Below, piece after piece: positions 1-10,885 of a stretch of 64,000 nucleotides of DNA. The stretch covers positions 1 to 64,000 of the forward strand of contig CAUJGJ010000430.1 in assembly GCA_963170055.1 (NCBI GenBank), read 5' to 3'. The stretch comes from Halisarca cf. caerulea (Eukaryota; Porifera; Demospongiae; Chondrillida; Halisarcidae). Numbering within the stretch: position 1 is the stretch's first letter; each line of letters opens with the position of its first letter. The translations under genes were made by a program, and so were the position numbers. The notes under the pieces are model-generated. The model was given only the letters and a program-made list of their open reading frames with translations, searched no databases and was not told the DNA's origin.

Positions 1-31
1 TGCTGTGGGTGTATTTGTGTAGTGTTGGATA

Positions 32-71
32 TGCTGGTGCTAATACCAATATTTGGCACTAGCACCACGCA
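32..71. repeat. Central dyad / potential hairpin of the monomer
   Basis: An inverted repeat lies in the middle of the monomer. Left arm TGGTGCTA (35-42) is complementary to TAGCACCA (60-67). Inside it CCAA (46-49) pairs with TTGG (53-56) around a TAT loop (50-52), with symmetric 3-base mismatched stretches (43-45 and 57-59) between the stems. TGC (32-34) can pair with GCA (69-71) past one unpaired C at 68. The same arrangement recurs in nearly every monomer. It could form a cruciform or an RNA hairpin, or be a protein-binding dyad; the sequence shows only the symmetry. Confidence 0.85.
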
Positions 72-104
72 CATTCCCAGTGGACACACATGAAGTTTCT
101 GAAG

Positions 105-208
105 TGCTGTGGGCGTATTTGTGTAGTGTTGGATATGCTGGTGCTAATACCAATATTTGGCACTAGCACCACGCACATTCCCAGTGGACACACATGACCT
201 TTCTGAAG
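105..208. repeat. Representative satellite monomer (104 bp)
   Basis: Chosen as a clean reference copy; numbering below is relative to base 105. Positions 1-31 are G/T-rich (GTGGGCG, TTTGTGTAGTG). Positions 32-71 hold the central dyad. Positions 72-89 are A/C-rich (ACATTCCCAG, GGACACACA). Positions about 91-104 are the class-defining end, followed by the next TGCTG or TACTG. Two CpGs occur, in GGGCGTA and CACGCAC. Stop codons in the frames, and a length not divisible by 3, argue against coding use. The start phase is arbitrary because there is no flanking sequence to define a boundary. Confidence 0.95.
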
Positions 209-2990
209 TGCTGTGGGCGTATTTGTGTAGTGTTGGATATGCTGGTGCTAATACCAATATTTGGCACTAGCACCACGCACATTCCCAGTGGACACACATG
301 AAGTTTCTGATGTGCTGTGGGCGTATTTGTGTAATGTTGGATATGCTGGTGCTAATACCAATATTTGGCACTAGCACCATGCACATTCCCAGTGGACACA
401 CATGACCTTTCTGAAGTGCTGTGGGCGTATTTGTGTAGTGTTGGATATGCTGGTGCTAATACCAATATTTGGCACTAGCACCACGCACATTCCCAGTGGA
501 CACACATGAAGTTTCTGAAGTGCTGTGGGCGTATTTGTGTAGTGTTGGATATGCTGGTGCTAATACCAATATTTGGCACTAGCACCACACACATTCCCAG
601 TGGACAGACATGAAGTTTCTTAACTACTGTGGGCGTATTTGTGTAGTGCTGGATATGCTGGTGCTAATACCAATATTTGGCACTAGCACCACGCACATTC
701 CCAGTGGACATACATGAAGTTTCTTAACTACTGTGGGCGTATTTGTGTAGTGTTTGATATGCTGGTGCTAATACCAATATTTGGCACTAGCACCACGCAC
801 ATTCCCAGTGGACACACATGAAGTTTCTGAAGTGCTGTGGGCGTATTTGTGTAATGTTGGATATGCTGGTGCTAATACCAATATTTGGCACTAGCACCAC
901 GCACATTCCCAGTGGACACACATGACCTTTCTGAAGTGCTGTGGGCGTATTTGTGTAGTGTTGGATATGCTTGTGCTAATACCAATATTTGGCACTAGCA
1001 CCACGCACATTCCCAGTGGACACACATGAAGTTTCTGAAGTGCTGTGGGCGTATTTGTGTAGTGTTGGATATGCTGGTGCTAATACCAATATTTGGCAAT
1101 AGCCCCGCGCACATTCCCAGTGGACACACATGAAGTTTCTTAACTACTGTGGGCGTATTTGTGTAATGTTGAATATGCTGGTGCTAATACCAATATTTGG
1201 CACTAGCACCACGCACATTCCCAGTGGACACACATGACCTTTCTGAAGTGCTGTGGGCGTATTTGTGTAGTGTTGGATATGCTGGTGCTAATACCAATAT
1301 TTGGCACTAGCACCACGTACATTCCCAGTGGACACACATGAAGTTTCTGAACTACTGTGGGCGTATTTGTGTAGTGCTGGATATGCTGGTGCTAATACCA
1401 ATATTTGGCACTAGCACCAGGCACATTCCCAGTGGACACACATGAAGTTTCTTAACTACTGTGGGCGTATTTGTGTAGTGTTGGATATGCTGGTGCTAAT
1501 ACCAATATTTGGCACTAGCACCACGCACATTCCCAGAGGACACACAGAACCTTTCTGAAGTGCTGTGGGCGTACGTGTGTAGTGTTGGATATGCTGGTGC
1601 TAATACCAATATTTGGCAAAAGCCCCGCGCACATTCCCAGTGGACACACATGAAGTTTCTGAAGTGCTGTGGGCGTATCTGTGCAGTGTTGGATATGCTG
1701 GTGCTAATACCAATATTTGGCACTAGCACCACGCACATTCCCAGTGGACACACATGAAGTTTCTTAACTACTGTGAGCGTATTTGTGTAATGTTGGATAT
1801 GCTGGTGCTAATACCAATATTTGGCACTAGCACCACGCACATTCCCAGTGGACACACATGACCTTTCTGAAGTGCTGTGGGCGTATTTGTGTAGTGTTGG
1901 ATATGCTGGTGCTAATAACAATATTTGGCACTAGCACCACGCACATTCCCAGTGGACACACATGAAGTTTCTGAAGTTCTGTGGGCGTATTTGTGCAGTG
2001 TTGGATATGCTGGTGCTAATACCAATATTTGGCACTAGCACCACGCACATTCCCAGTGGACACACATGATGTTTCTTAACTACTGTGGGCGTATTTGTGT
2101 AATGTTGGATATGCTGGTGCTAATACCAATATTTGGCACTAGCACCACGCACATTCCCAGTGGACACACATGAAGTTTCTTAACTACTGTGGGCGTATTT
2201 GTGTAGTGCTGGATATGCTGGTGCTAATACCAATATTTGGCACTAGCACCACGCACATTCCCAGTGGACACACATGACCTTTCTGAAGTGCTGTGGGCGT
2301 ATTTGTGTAGTGTTGGATATGCTGGTGCTAATACCAATATTTGGCACTAGCACCACGCACATTCCAAGTGGACACACATGACCTTTCTGAAGTGCTGTGG
2401 GCGTATTTGTGTAGTGTTGGATATGCTGGTGCTAATACCAATATTTGGCACTAGCACCACGCACATTCCCAGTGGACACACATGACCTTTCTGAAGTGCT
2501 GTGGGCGTATTTGTGTAGTGTTGGATATGCTGGTGCTAATACCAATATTTGGCACTAGCACCACGCACATTCCCAGTGGACACACATGACCTTTCTGAAG
2601 TGCTGTGGGCGTATTTGTGTAGTGTTGGATATGCTGGTGCAAATAACAATATTTGGCACTAGCACCACGCACATTCCCAGTGGACACACATGAAGTTTCT
2701 GAAGTGCTGTGGGCGTATTTGTGTAGTGTTGGATATGCTGGTGCTAATACCAATATTTGGCACTAGCACCACGCACATTCCCAGTGGACACACATGAAGT
2801 TTCTTAACTACTATGGGCGTATTTGTGTAGTGTTGGATATGCTGGTGCTAATACAAATATTTGGCACTAGCACCACGCACATTCCCAGTGGACACACATG
2901 AAGTTTCTGAAGTGCTGTGGGCGAATTTGTGCAGTGTTGGATATGCTGGTGCTAATACCAATATTTGGCACTAGCACCACGCACATTCCC

Positions 2991-3094
2991 AGTGCACACA
3001 CATGATGTTTCTTAACTACTGTGGGCGTATTTGTGTAATGTTGGATATGCTGGTGCTAATACCAATATTTGGCACTAGCACCACGTACATTCCC
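2991..3094. repeat. GTGCAC marker junction monomer, example
   Basis: The usual AGTGGACACACATGA is changed to AGTGCACACACATGATG, followed by a TTTCTTAACTAC start and GTGTAATG. This linked set recurs near 2991, 6424, 8609, 14744, 19317, 20045, 26285, 32002, 36784, 37304, 40943, 41463, 45727, 47182, 57059 and 61321. The linkage of three separate changes marks one ancestral monomer pair. GTGCAC is also the ApaLI recognition hexamer, so this subset is cut differently from the rest. Confidence 0.85.
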
Positions 3095-4056
3095 AGTGGA
3101 CACACATGAAGTTTCTTAACTACTGTGGGCGTATTTGTGTAGTGCTGGATATGCTGTTGCTAATACCAATATTTGGCACTAGCACCACGTACATTCCCAG
3201 TGGACACACATGACCTTTCTGAAGTGCTGTGGGCGTATTTGTGTAGTGTTGGATATGCTGGTGCTAATACCAATATTTGGCACTAGCACCACGCACATTC
3301 CCAGTGGACACACATGACCTTTCTGAAGTGCTGTGGGCGTATTTGTGTAGTGTTGGATATGCTGGTGCTAATACCAATATTTGGCACTAGCACCACGCAC
3401 ATTCCCAGTGGACACACATGACCTTTCTGAAGTGCTGTGGGCGTATTTGTGTAGTGTTGGATATGCTGGTGCTAATAACAATATTTGGCACTAGCACCCC
3501 GCACATTCCCAGTGGACACACATGAAGTTTCTGAAGTGCTGTGGGCGTATTTGTGTAGTGTTGGATATGCTGGTGCTAATACCAATATTTGGCACTAGCA
3601 CCACGCACATTCCCAGTGGACACACATGAAGTTTCTGAAATGCTGTGGGCATATTTGCGTAGTGTTGGATATGCTGGTGCTAATACCAATATTTGGCACT
3701 AGCACCACGCACATTCCCAGTGGACACACATGAAGTTTCTGAAGTGCTGTGGGCGCATTTGTGTAGTGTTGGATATGCTGGTGCTAATACCAATATTTGG
3801 CACTAGCACCACGCACATTCCCGGTGGACACACATGACCTTTCTGAAGTGCTGTGTGCGTATTTGTGTAGTGTTGGATATGCTGGTGCTAATACCAATAT
3901 TTGGCACTAGCACCACGCACATTCCAAGTGGACACACATGAAGTTTCTTAACTACTGTGGGCGTATTTGTGTAGTGCTGGATATGCTGTTGCTAATACCA
4001 ATATTTGGCACTAGAACTACGCACATTCCCAGTGGACACACATGAAGTTTCTTAAC

Positions 4057-4161
4057 TACTGTGGGCGTATTTGTTGTAGTGTTGGATATGCTGGTGCTAA
4101 TACAAATATTTGGCACTAGCACCACGCACATTCCCAGTGGACACACATGAAGTTTCTGAAG
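4057..4161. repeat. 105-bp length-variant monomer (1-bp insertion)
   Basis: The usual TTTGTGTAGTG reads TTTGTTGTAGTG around 4070-4080, and the distance from this monomer start to the next is 105. It is one of only two long copies I found. Confidence 0.85.
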
Positions 4162-4285
4162 TGCTGTGGGCGTATTTGTGCAGTGTTGGATATGCTGGTG
4201 CTAATACCAATATTTGGCACTAGCACCACGCATATTCCCAGTGGACACACATGATGTATCTTAACTACTGTGGGCGTATTTGTGC

Positions 4286-5670
4286 AATGTTGGATATGCT
4301 GGTGCTAATACCAATATTTGGCACTAGCACCACGCACATTCCCAGTGGACACACATGAAGTTTCTTAACTACTGTGGGCGTATTTGTGTAGTGCTGGATA
4401 TGCTGGTGCTAATACCAATATTTGGCACTAGCACCACGCACATTCCCAGTGGACACACATGACCTTTCTGAAGTGCTGTGGGCGTATTTGTGTAGTGTTG
4501 GATATGCTGGTGCTAATACCAATATTTGGCACTAGCACCACGCACATTCCCAGTGGACACACATGAAGTTTCTGAAGTGCTGTGGGCGTATTTGTGTAGT
4601 GTTGGATATGCTGGTGCTAATACCAATATTTGGCACTAGCACCACGCACATTCCCAGTGGACACACATGACCTTTCTGAAGTGCTGTGGGCGTATTTGTG
4701 TAGTGTTGGATATGCTGGTGCTAATACCAATATTTGGCACTAGCACCACGCACATTCCCGGTGGACACACATGACCTTTCTGAAGTGCTGTGGGCGTATT
4801 TGTGTAGTGTTGGATATGCTGGTGCTAATACCAATATTTGGCACTAGCACCACGCACATTCCCGGTGGACACACATGACCTTTCTGAAGTGCTGTGGGCG
4901 TATTTGTGTAGTGTTGGATATGCTGGTGCTAATAACAATATATGGCACTAGCACCACGCACATTCCCAGTGGACACACATGAAGTTTCTTAACTACTGTG
5001 GGCGTAATTGTGTAGTGCTGGATATGCTGGTGCTAATACCAATATTTGGCACTAGCACCACGCACATTCCCAGTGGACACACATGACCTTTCTGAAGTGC
5101 TGTGGGCGTATTTGTGTAGTGTTGGATATGCTGGTGCTAATAACAATATTTGGCACTAGCACCACGCACATTCCCAGTGGACACACATTAAGTTTCTGAA
5201 GTGCAGTGGGCGTATTTGTGTAGTGTTGGATATGCTGGTGCTAATACCAATATTTGGCACTAGCACCACGCACATTCCCAGTGGACACACATGAAGTTTC
5301 TTAACTACTGTGGGCGTATTTGTGTAGTGCATGATATGCTGGTGCTAATACCAATATTTGGCACTAGCACCACGCACATTCCCAGTGGACACACATGAAG
5401 TTTCACAACAACTGTGGGCGTATTTGTGTAGTGCTGGATATGCAGTTGCTAATACCAATATTTGGCATTAGCACCACGCACATTCCCAGTGGACACACAT
5501 GACCTTTCTGAAGTGCTGTGGGCGTATGTGTGTAGTGTTGGATATGCTGGTGCTAATACCAATATTTTGCACTAGCACCACGCACATTCCCAGTGGACAC
5601 ACATGACCTTTCTGAAGTGCTGTGGGCGTATTTGTGTAGTGTTGGATATGCTGGTGCTAATACCAATATT
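4286..5670. repeat. Duplicated block H, copy 1 (offset 2,184 bp)
   Basis: Matches 6470-7854 at an offset of 2,184 bp (21 monomers). Shared rare markers include AATTGTGTAGTGCTGG after a TTAACTAC monomer, ACATTAAGTTTC, GTGCATGATATG and TGCAGTTGCTAAT (5441 and 7625). Differences seen: C/T at 4439/6623, CACGC/CATGC at 4749/6933 and A/C at 5143/7327. The left edge is a C/T mismatch at 4285/6469. The right edge is ATTCGG versus ATTTGG at 5671/7855. Confidence 0.85.
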
Positions 5671-6059
5671 CGGCACTAGCACCACGTACATTCTCAGTGG
5701 ACACACATGACCTTTCTGAAGTGCTGTGGGCGTATTTGTGTAGTGTTGGATATGCTGGTGCTAATACCAATATTGAGCACTAGCACCACGCACATTCCCA
5801 GTGGACAGACATGAAGTTTCTTGACTACTGTGGGCGTATTTGTGTAGTGCTGGATATGCTGGTGCTAATACCAATATTTGGCACTAGCACCACGCACATT
5901 CCCAGTGGACACACATGAAGTTTCACAACAACTGTGGGCGTATTTGTGTAGTGTTGGATATGCTGGTGCTAATAACAATATTTGGCACTAACACCACGCA
6001 CATTCCCTGTGGACACACATGAAGTTTCTGAAGTGCTGTGGGCGTATTTGTGTAGTGCA
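5671..6059. repeat. Non-matching insert between two 2,184-bp-offset blocks
   Basis: Here the 2,184-bp correspondence breaks. The segment carries ATTCGG/ACGTACATTCTCAG, ATTGAGCAC, GACAGACATGAAGTTTCTTGAC and CACAACAAC monomers, while 7855-8243 carries different classes. Correspondence resumes at 6060/8244. This is ordinary satellite monomers arranged as the tail of the recurring six-monomer cassette, consistent with a local exchange in one copy. Confidence 0.65.
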
Positions 6060-6852
6060 GGATATGCTGGTGCTAATACCAATATTTGGCACTAGCACCA
6101 CGCACATTCCCAGTGGACACACATGACCTTTCTGAAGTGCTGTGGGCGTATGTGTGTAGTGTTGGATATGCTGGTGCTAATACCAATATTTGGCACTAGC
6201 ACCACGCACATTCCCGGTGGACACACATGACCTTTCTGAAGTGCTGTGGGCGTATTTGTGTAGTGTTGGATATGCTGGTGCTAATACCAATATTTGGCAC
6301 TAGCACCACGCACATTCCCAGTGGACACACATGAAGTTTCTGAAGTGCTGTGGGCGAATTTGTGCAGTGTTGGATATGCTGGTGCTAATACCAATATTTG
6401 GCACTAGCACCACGCACATTCCCAGTGCACACACATGATGTTTCTTAACTACTGTGGGCGTATTTGTGTAATGTTGGATATGCTGGTGCTAATACCAATA
6501 TTTGGCACTAGCACCACGCACATTCCCAGTGGACACACATGAAGTTTCTTAACTACTGTGGGCGTATTTGTGTAGTGCTGGATATGCTGGTGCTAATACC
6601 AATATTTGGCACTAGCACCACGTACATTCCCAGTGGACACACATGACCTTTCTGAAGTGCTGTGGGCGTATTTGTGTAGTGTTGGATATGCTGGTGCTAA
6701 TACCAATATTTGGCACTAGCACCACGCACATTCCCAGTGGACACACATGAAGTTTCTGAAGTGCTGTGGGCGTATTTGTGTAGTGTTGGATATGCTGGTG
6801 CTAATACCAATATTTGGCACTAGCACCACGCACATTCCCAGTGGACACACAT
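6060..6852. repeat. Duplicated block I, copy 1 (offset 2,184 bp)
   Basis: Matches 8244-9036. Both carry GCGAATTTGTGCAGTG (6354 and 8538) followed by the AGTGCACACACATGATG monomer, then a GTGTAATG monomer. The right edge is GACC versus GAAG at 6853/9037. The same marker series also occurs near 2.9-3.1 kb. Confidence 0.8.
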
Positions 6853-7854
6853 GACCTTTCTGAAGTGCTGTGGGCGTATTTGTGTAGTGTTGGATATGCT
6901 GGTGCTAATACCAATATTTGGCACTAGCACCATGCACATTCCCGGTGGACACACATGACCTTTCTGAAGTGCTGTGGGCGTATTTGTGTAGTGTTGGATA
7001 TGCTGGTGCTAATACCAATATTTGGCACTAGCACCACGCACATTCCCGGTGGACACACATGACCTTTCTGAAGTGCTGTGGGCGTATTTGTGTAGTGTTG
7101 GATATGCTGGTGCTAATAACAATATATGGCACTAGCACCACGCACATTCCCAGTGGACACACATGAAGTTTCTTAACTACTGTGGGCGTAATTGTGTAGT
7201 GCTGGATATGCTGGTGCTAATACCAATATTTGGCACTAGCACCACGCACATTCCCAGTGGACACACATGACCTTTCTGAAGTGCTGTGGGCGTATTTGTG
7301 TAGTGTTGGATATGCTGGTGCTAATACCAATATTTGGCACTAGCACCACGCACATTCCCAGTGGACACACATTAAGTTTCTGAAGTGCAGTGGGCGTATT
7401 TGTGTAGTGTTGGATATGCTGGTGCTAATACCAATATTTGGCACTAGCACCACGCACATTCCCAGTGGACACACATGAAGTTTCTTAACTACTGTGGGCG
7501 TATTTGTGTAGTGCATGATATGCTGGTGCTAATACCAATATTTGGCACTAGCACCACGCACATTCCCAGTGGACACACATGAAGTTTCACAACAACTGTG
7601 GGCGTATTTGTGTAGTGCTGGATATGCAGTTGCTAATACCAATATTTGGCATTAGCACCACGCACATTCCCAGTGGACACACATGACCTTTCTGAAGTGC
7701 TGTGGGCGTATGTGTGTAGTGTTGGATATGCTGGTGCTAATACCAATATTTTGCACTAGCACCACGCACATTCCCAGTGGACACACATGACCTTTCTGAA
7801 GTGCTGTGGGCGTATTTGTGTAGTGTTGGATATGCTGGTGCTAATACCAATATT
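6470..7854. repeat. Duplicated block H, copy 2
   Basis: Counterpart of 4286-5670 at 2,184 bp. Its first part (6470-6852) overlaps block I, so the two 2,184-bp correspondences interlock. This is the pattern expected of a 21-monomer tandem amplification later disturbed by smaller exchanges. Confidence 0.85.
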
Positions 7855-8087
7855 TGGCACTAGCACCACGCACATTCCCAGTGGACACACATGACCTTTC
7901 TGAAGTGCTGTGGGCGTATTTGTGTAGTGTTGGATATGCTGGTGCTAATAACAATATTTGGCACTAGCACCACGCACATTCCCAGTGGACACACATGAAG
8001 TTTCTGAAGTGCTGTGGGCGTATTTGTGTAGTGTTGGATATGCTGGTGCTAATACCAATATTTGGCACTAGCACCACGCACATTCCC
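7390..8087. repeat. Duplicated block J, copy 1 (offset 1,560 bp)
   Basis: Matches 8950-9647 at 1,560 bp (15 monomers): GTGCATGATATG, CACAACAAC, TGCAGTTGCTAAT (7625 and 9185), ATTTTGCAC and CTAATAACAATATTTGG occur in the same order. Differences seen: CGCACATT at 7661 versus CGTACATT at 9221, and GGACACACAT versus GGACTCACAT near 7989/9549. The right edge is CCCGG versus CCCAG at 8088/9648. Confidence 0.8.
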
Positions 8088-8243
8088 GGTGGACACACTT
8101 GAAGTTTCTTAACTACTGTGGGCGTATTTGTGTAGTGCTGGTTATGCTGGTGCTAATACCAATATTTGGAACTAGCACCACGCACATTCCCAGTGGACAC
8201 ACATGAAGTTTCATAACAACTGTGGGCGTATTTGTGTAGTGCT

Positions 8244-9036
8244 GGATATGCTGGTGCTAATACCAATATTTGGCACTAGCACCACGCACATTCCCAGTGG
8301 ACACACATGACCTTTCTGAAGTGCTGTGGGCGTATGTGTGTAGTGTTGGATATGCTGGTGCTAATACCAATATTTGGCACTAGCACCACGCACATTCCCG
8401 GTGGACACACATGACCTTTCTGAAGTGCTGTGGGCGTATTTGTGTAGTGTTGGATATGCTGGTGCTAATACCAATATTTGGCACTAGCACCACGCACATT
8501 CCCAGTGGACACACATGAAGTTTCTGAAGTGCTGTGGGCGAATTTGTGCAGTGTTGGATATGCTGGTGCTAATACCAATATTTGGCACTAGCACCACGCA
8601 CATTCCCAGTGCACACACATGATGTTTCTTAACTACTGTGGGCGTATTTGTGTAATGTTGGATATGCTGGTGCTAATACCAATATTTGGCACTAGCACCA
8701 CGCACATTCCCAGTGGACACACATGAAGTTTCTTAACTACTGTGGGCGTATTTGTGTAGTGCTGGATATGCTGGTGCTAATACCAATATTTGGCACTAGC
8801 ACCACGTACATTCCCAGTGGACACACATGACCTTTCTGAAGTGCTGTGGGCGTATTTGTGTAGTGTTGGATATGCTGGTGCTAATACCAATATTTGGCAC
8901 TAGCACCACGCACATTCCCAGTGGACACACATGAAGTTTCTGAAGTGCTGTGGGCGTATTTGTGTAGTGTTGGATATGCTGGTGCTAATACCAATATTTG
9001 GCACTAGCACCACGCACATTCCCAGTGGACACACAT
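8244..9036. repeat. Duplicated block I, copy 2
   Basis: Counterpart of 6060-6852. Its right end passes directly into block J copy 2, so the sequence changes source near 9037. Confidence 0.8.
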
Positions 9037-9647
9037 GAAGTTTCTTAACTACTGTGGGCGTATTTGTGTAGTGCATGATATGCTGGTGCTAATACCAATA
9101 TTTGGCACTAGCACCACGCACATTCCCAGTGGACACACATGAAGTTTCACAACAACTGTGGGCGTATTTGTGTAGTGCTGGATATGCAGTTGCTAATACC
9201 AATATTTGGCATTAGCACCACGTACATTCCCAGTGGACACACATGACCTTTCTGAAGTGCTGTGGGCGTATGTGTGTAGTGTTGGATATGCTGGTGCTAA
9301 TACCAATATTTTGCACTAGCACCACGCACATTCCCAGTGGACACACATGACCTTTCTGAAGTGCTGTGGGCGTATTTGTGTAGTGTTGGATATGCTGGTG
9401 CTAATACCAATATTTGGCACTAGCACCACGCACATTCCCAGTGGACACACATGACCTTTCTGAAGTGCTGTGGGCGTATTTGTGTAGTGTTGGATATGCT
9501 GGTGCTAATAACAATATTTGGCACTAGCACCACGCACATTCCCAGTGGACTCACATGAAGTTTCTGAAGTGCTGTGGGCGTATTTGTGTAGTGTTGGATA
9601 TGCTGGTGCTAATACCAATATTTGGCACTAGCACCACGCACATTCCC
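8950..9647. repeat. Duplicated block J, copy 2
   Basis: Counterpart of 7390-8087 (15-monomer offset). After it come monomers with CCTTTAAGAAG and ACATTTCCGG, the same series seen near 46.2, 47.6 and 61.7 kb. Confidence 0.78.
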
Positions 9648-9949
9648 AGTGGACACACATGACCTTTAAGAAGTGCTGTGGGCGTATGTGTGTAGTGTTG
9701 GATATGCTGGTGCTAATACCAATATTTGGCACTAGCACCACGCACATTTCCGGTGGACACACATGACGTTTCTGAAGTGCTGTGGGCGTATTTGTGTAGT
9801 GTTGGATATGCTGGTGCTAATACCAATATTTGGCACTAGCACCACGCACATTCCCGGTGGACACACATGACCTTTCTGAAGTGCTGTGGGCGTATTTGTG
9901 TAGTGTTGGATATGCTGGTGCTAATAACAATATATGGCACTAGCACCAC
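9648..9949. repeat. Plain monomers between duplicated blocks
   Basis: About three monomers bearing CCTTTAAGAAG, ATTTCCGG, CCCGG and the AACAATATATGG variant. They act as the lead-in to the 9-monomer duplication. Nothing other than satellite is present. Confidence 0.7.
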
Positions 9950-10719
9950 GCACATTCCCAGTGGACACACATGAAGTTTCTTAACTACTGTGGGCGTAAT
10001 TGTTTAGTGCTGGATGTGCTGGTGCTAATACCAATATTTGGCACTAGCACCACGCACATTCCCAGTGGACACACATGACCTTTCTGAAGTGCTGTGGGCG
10101 TATTTGTGTAGTGTTGGATATGCTGGTGCTAATAACAATATTTGGCACTAGCACCACGCACATTCCCAGTGGACACACATGAAGTTTCTGAAGTGCTGTG
10201 GGCGTATTTGTGTAGTGTTGGATATGCTGGTGCTAATACCAATATTTGGCACTAGCACCACGCACATTCCCAGTGGACACACATGAAGTTTCTTAACTAC
10301 TGTGGGCGTATTTGTGTAGTGCATGATATGCTGGTGCTAATACCAATATTTGGCACTAGCACCACGCACATTCCCAGTGGACACACATGAAGTTTCACAA
10401 CAACTGTGGGCGTATTTGTGTAGTGCTGGATATGCTGTTGCTAATACCAATATTTGGCATTAGCACCACGCACATTCCCAGTGGACACACATGACCTTTC
10501 TGAAGTGCTGTGGGCGTATGTGTGTAGTGTTGGATATGCTGGTGCTAATACCAATATTTTGCACTAGCACCACGCACATTCCCAGTGGACACACATGACC
10601 TTTCTGAAGTGCTGTGGGCGTATTTGTGTAGTGTTGGATATGCTGGTGCTAATACCAATATTCGGCACTAGCACCACGTACATTCTCAGTGGACACACAT
10701 GACCTTTCTGAAGTGCTGT
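9950..10719. repeat. 936-bp (9-mer) duplication, copy 1
   Basis: Matches about 10886-11655 at 936 bp. Both run from a GTAATTGTxTAGTGCTGG monomer through GTGCATGATATG (10321 and 11257) and CACAACAAC with CTGTTGCTAAT, to ATTTTGCAC and ATTCGG/ACGTACATTCTCAG. Several single-base differences exist, such as GTTTAGTGCTGGATGTG near 10011 versus GTGTAGTGCTGGATATG, and CCAATTTTTGG near 11177. The right edge is GCTGTG versus GCTGTT at 10720/11656. Confidence 0.78.
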
Positions 10720-10885
10720 GGGCGTATTTGTGTAGTGTTGGATATGCTGGTGCTAATACCAATATTTGGCACTAGCACCACGCACATTCCCAGTGGACAC
10801 ACATGATTTTTCAGAAGTGCTGTGGGCGTATGTGTGTAGTGTTGGATATGCTGGTGCTAATACCAATATTTGGCACTAGCACCAC

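Larger units (their letters stand above)
1..4285. repeat. Left segment: heterogeneous monomers, weak higher-order structure
   Basis: About 41 monomers of mixed classes. Many carry private changes, such as GGCAATAGCCCCGCGC near 1095, GGCAAAAGCCCCGC near 1616, AGAGGACACACAGAACC near 1535 and CTAGAACTACG near 4012. Only loose internal repeats are apparent, for example the GTGCACAC/GATGTTTC monomer pair near 2068-3003 at 936-bp spacing, and similarity of about 2.9-3.6 kb to 6.3-7.0 kb. No multi-kb near-identical copy was found here. It may be older or less recently homogenised than the rest (inference). No gene is present. Confidence 0.7.

Noticed and set aside
46..56. CArG box or CCAAT box in CCAATATTTGG
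   Set aside because: There are seven A/T bases between CC and GG, where a CArG box needs six. CCAAT is a short match repeated hundreds of times with no promoter context. It is better explained as the inner stem of the dyad.
109..120. EGR/Sp1-type site in GTGGGCGTA
   Set aside because: Only a partial match to GCGTGGGCG, and it is present in every monomer, so it carries no information about regulation.
105..208. CENP-B box
   Set aside because: I find nothing resembling the TTCG....A..CGGG core in the monomer classes; the TTGG present lacks the flanking CG positions.
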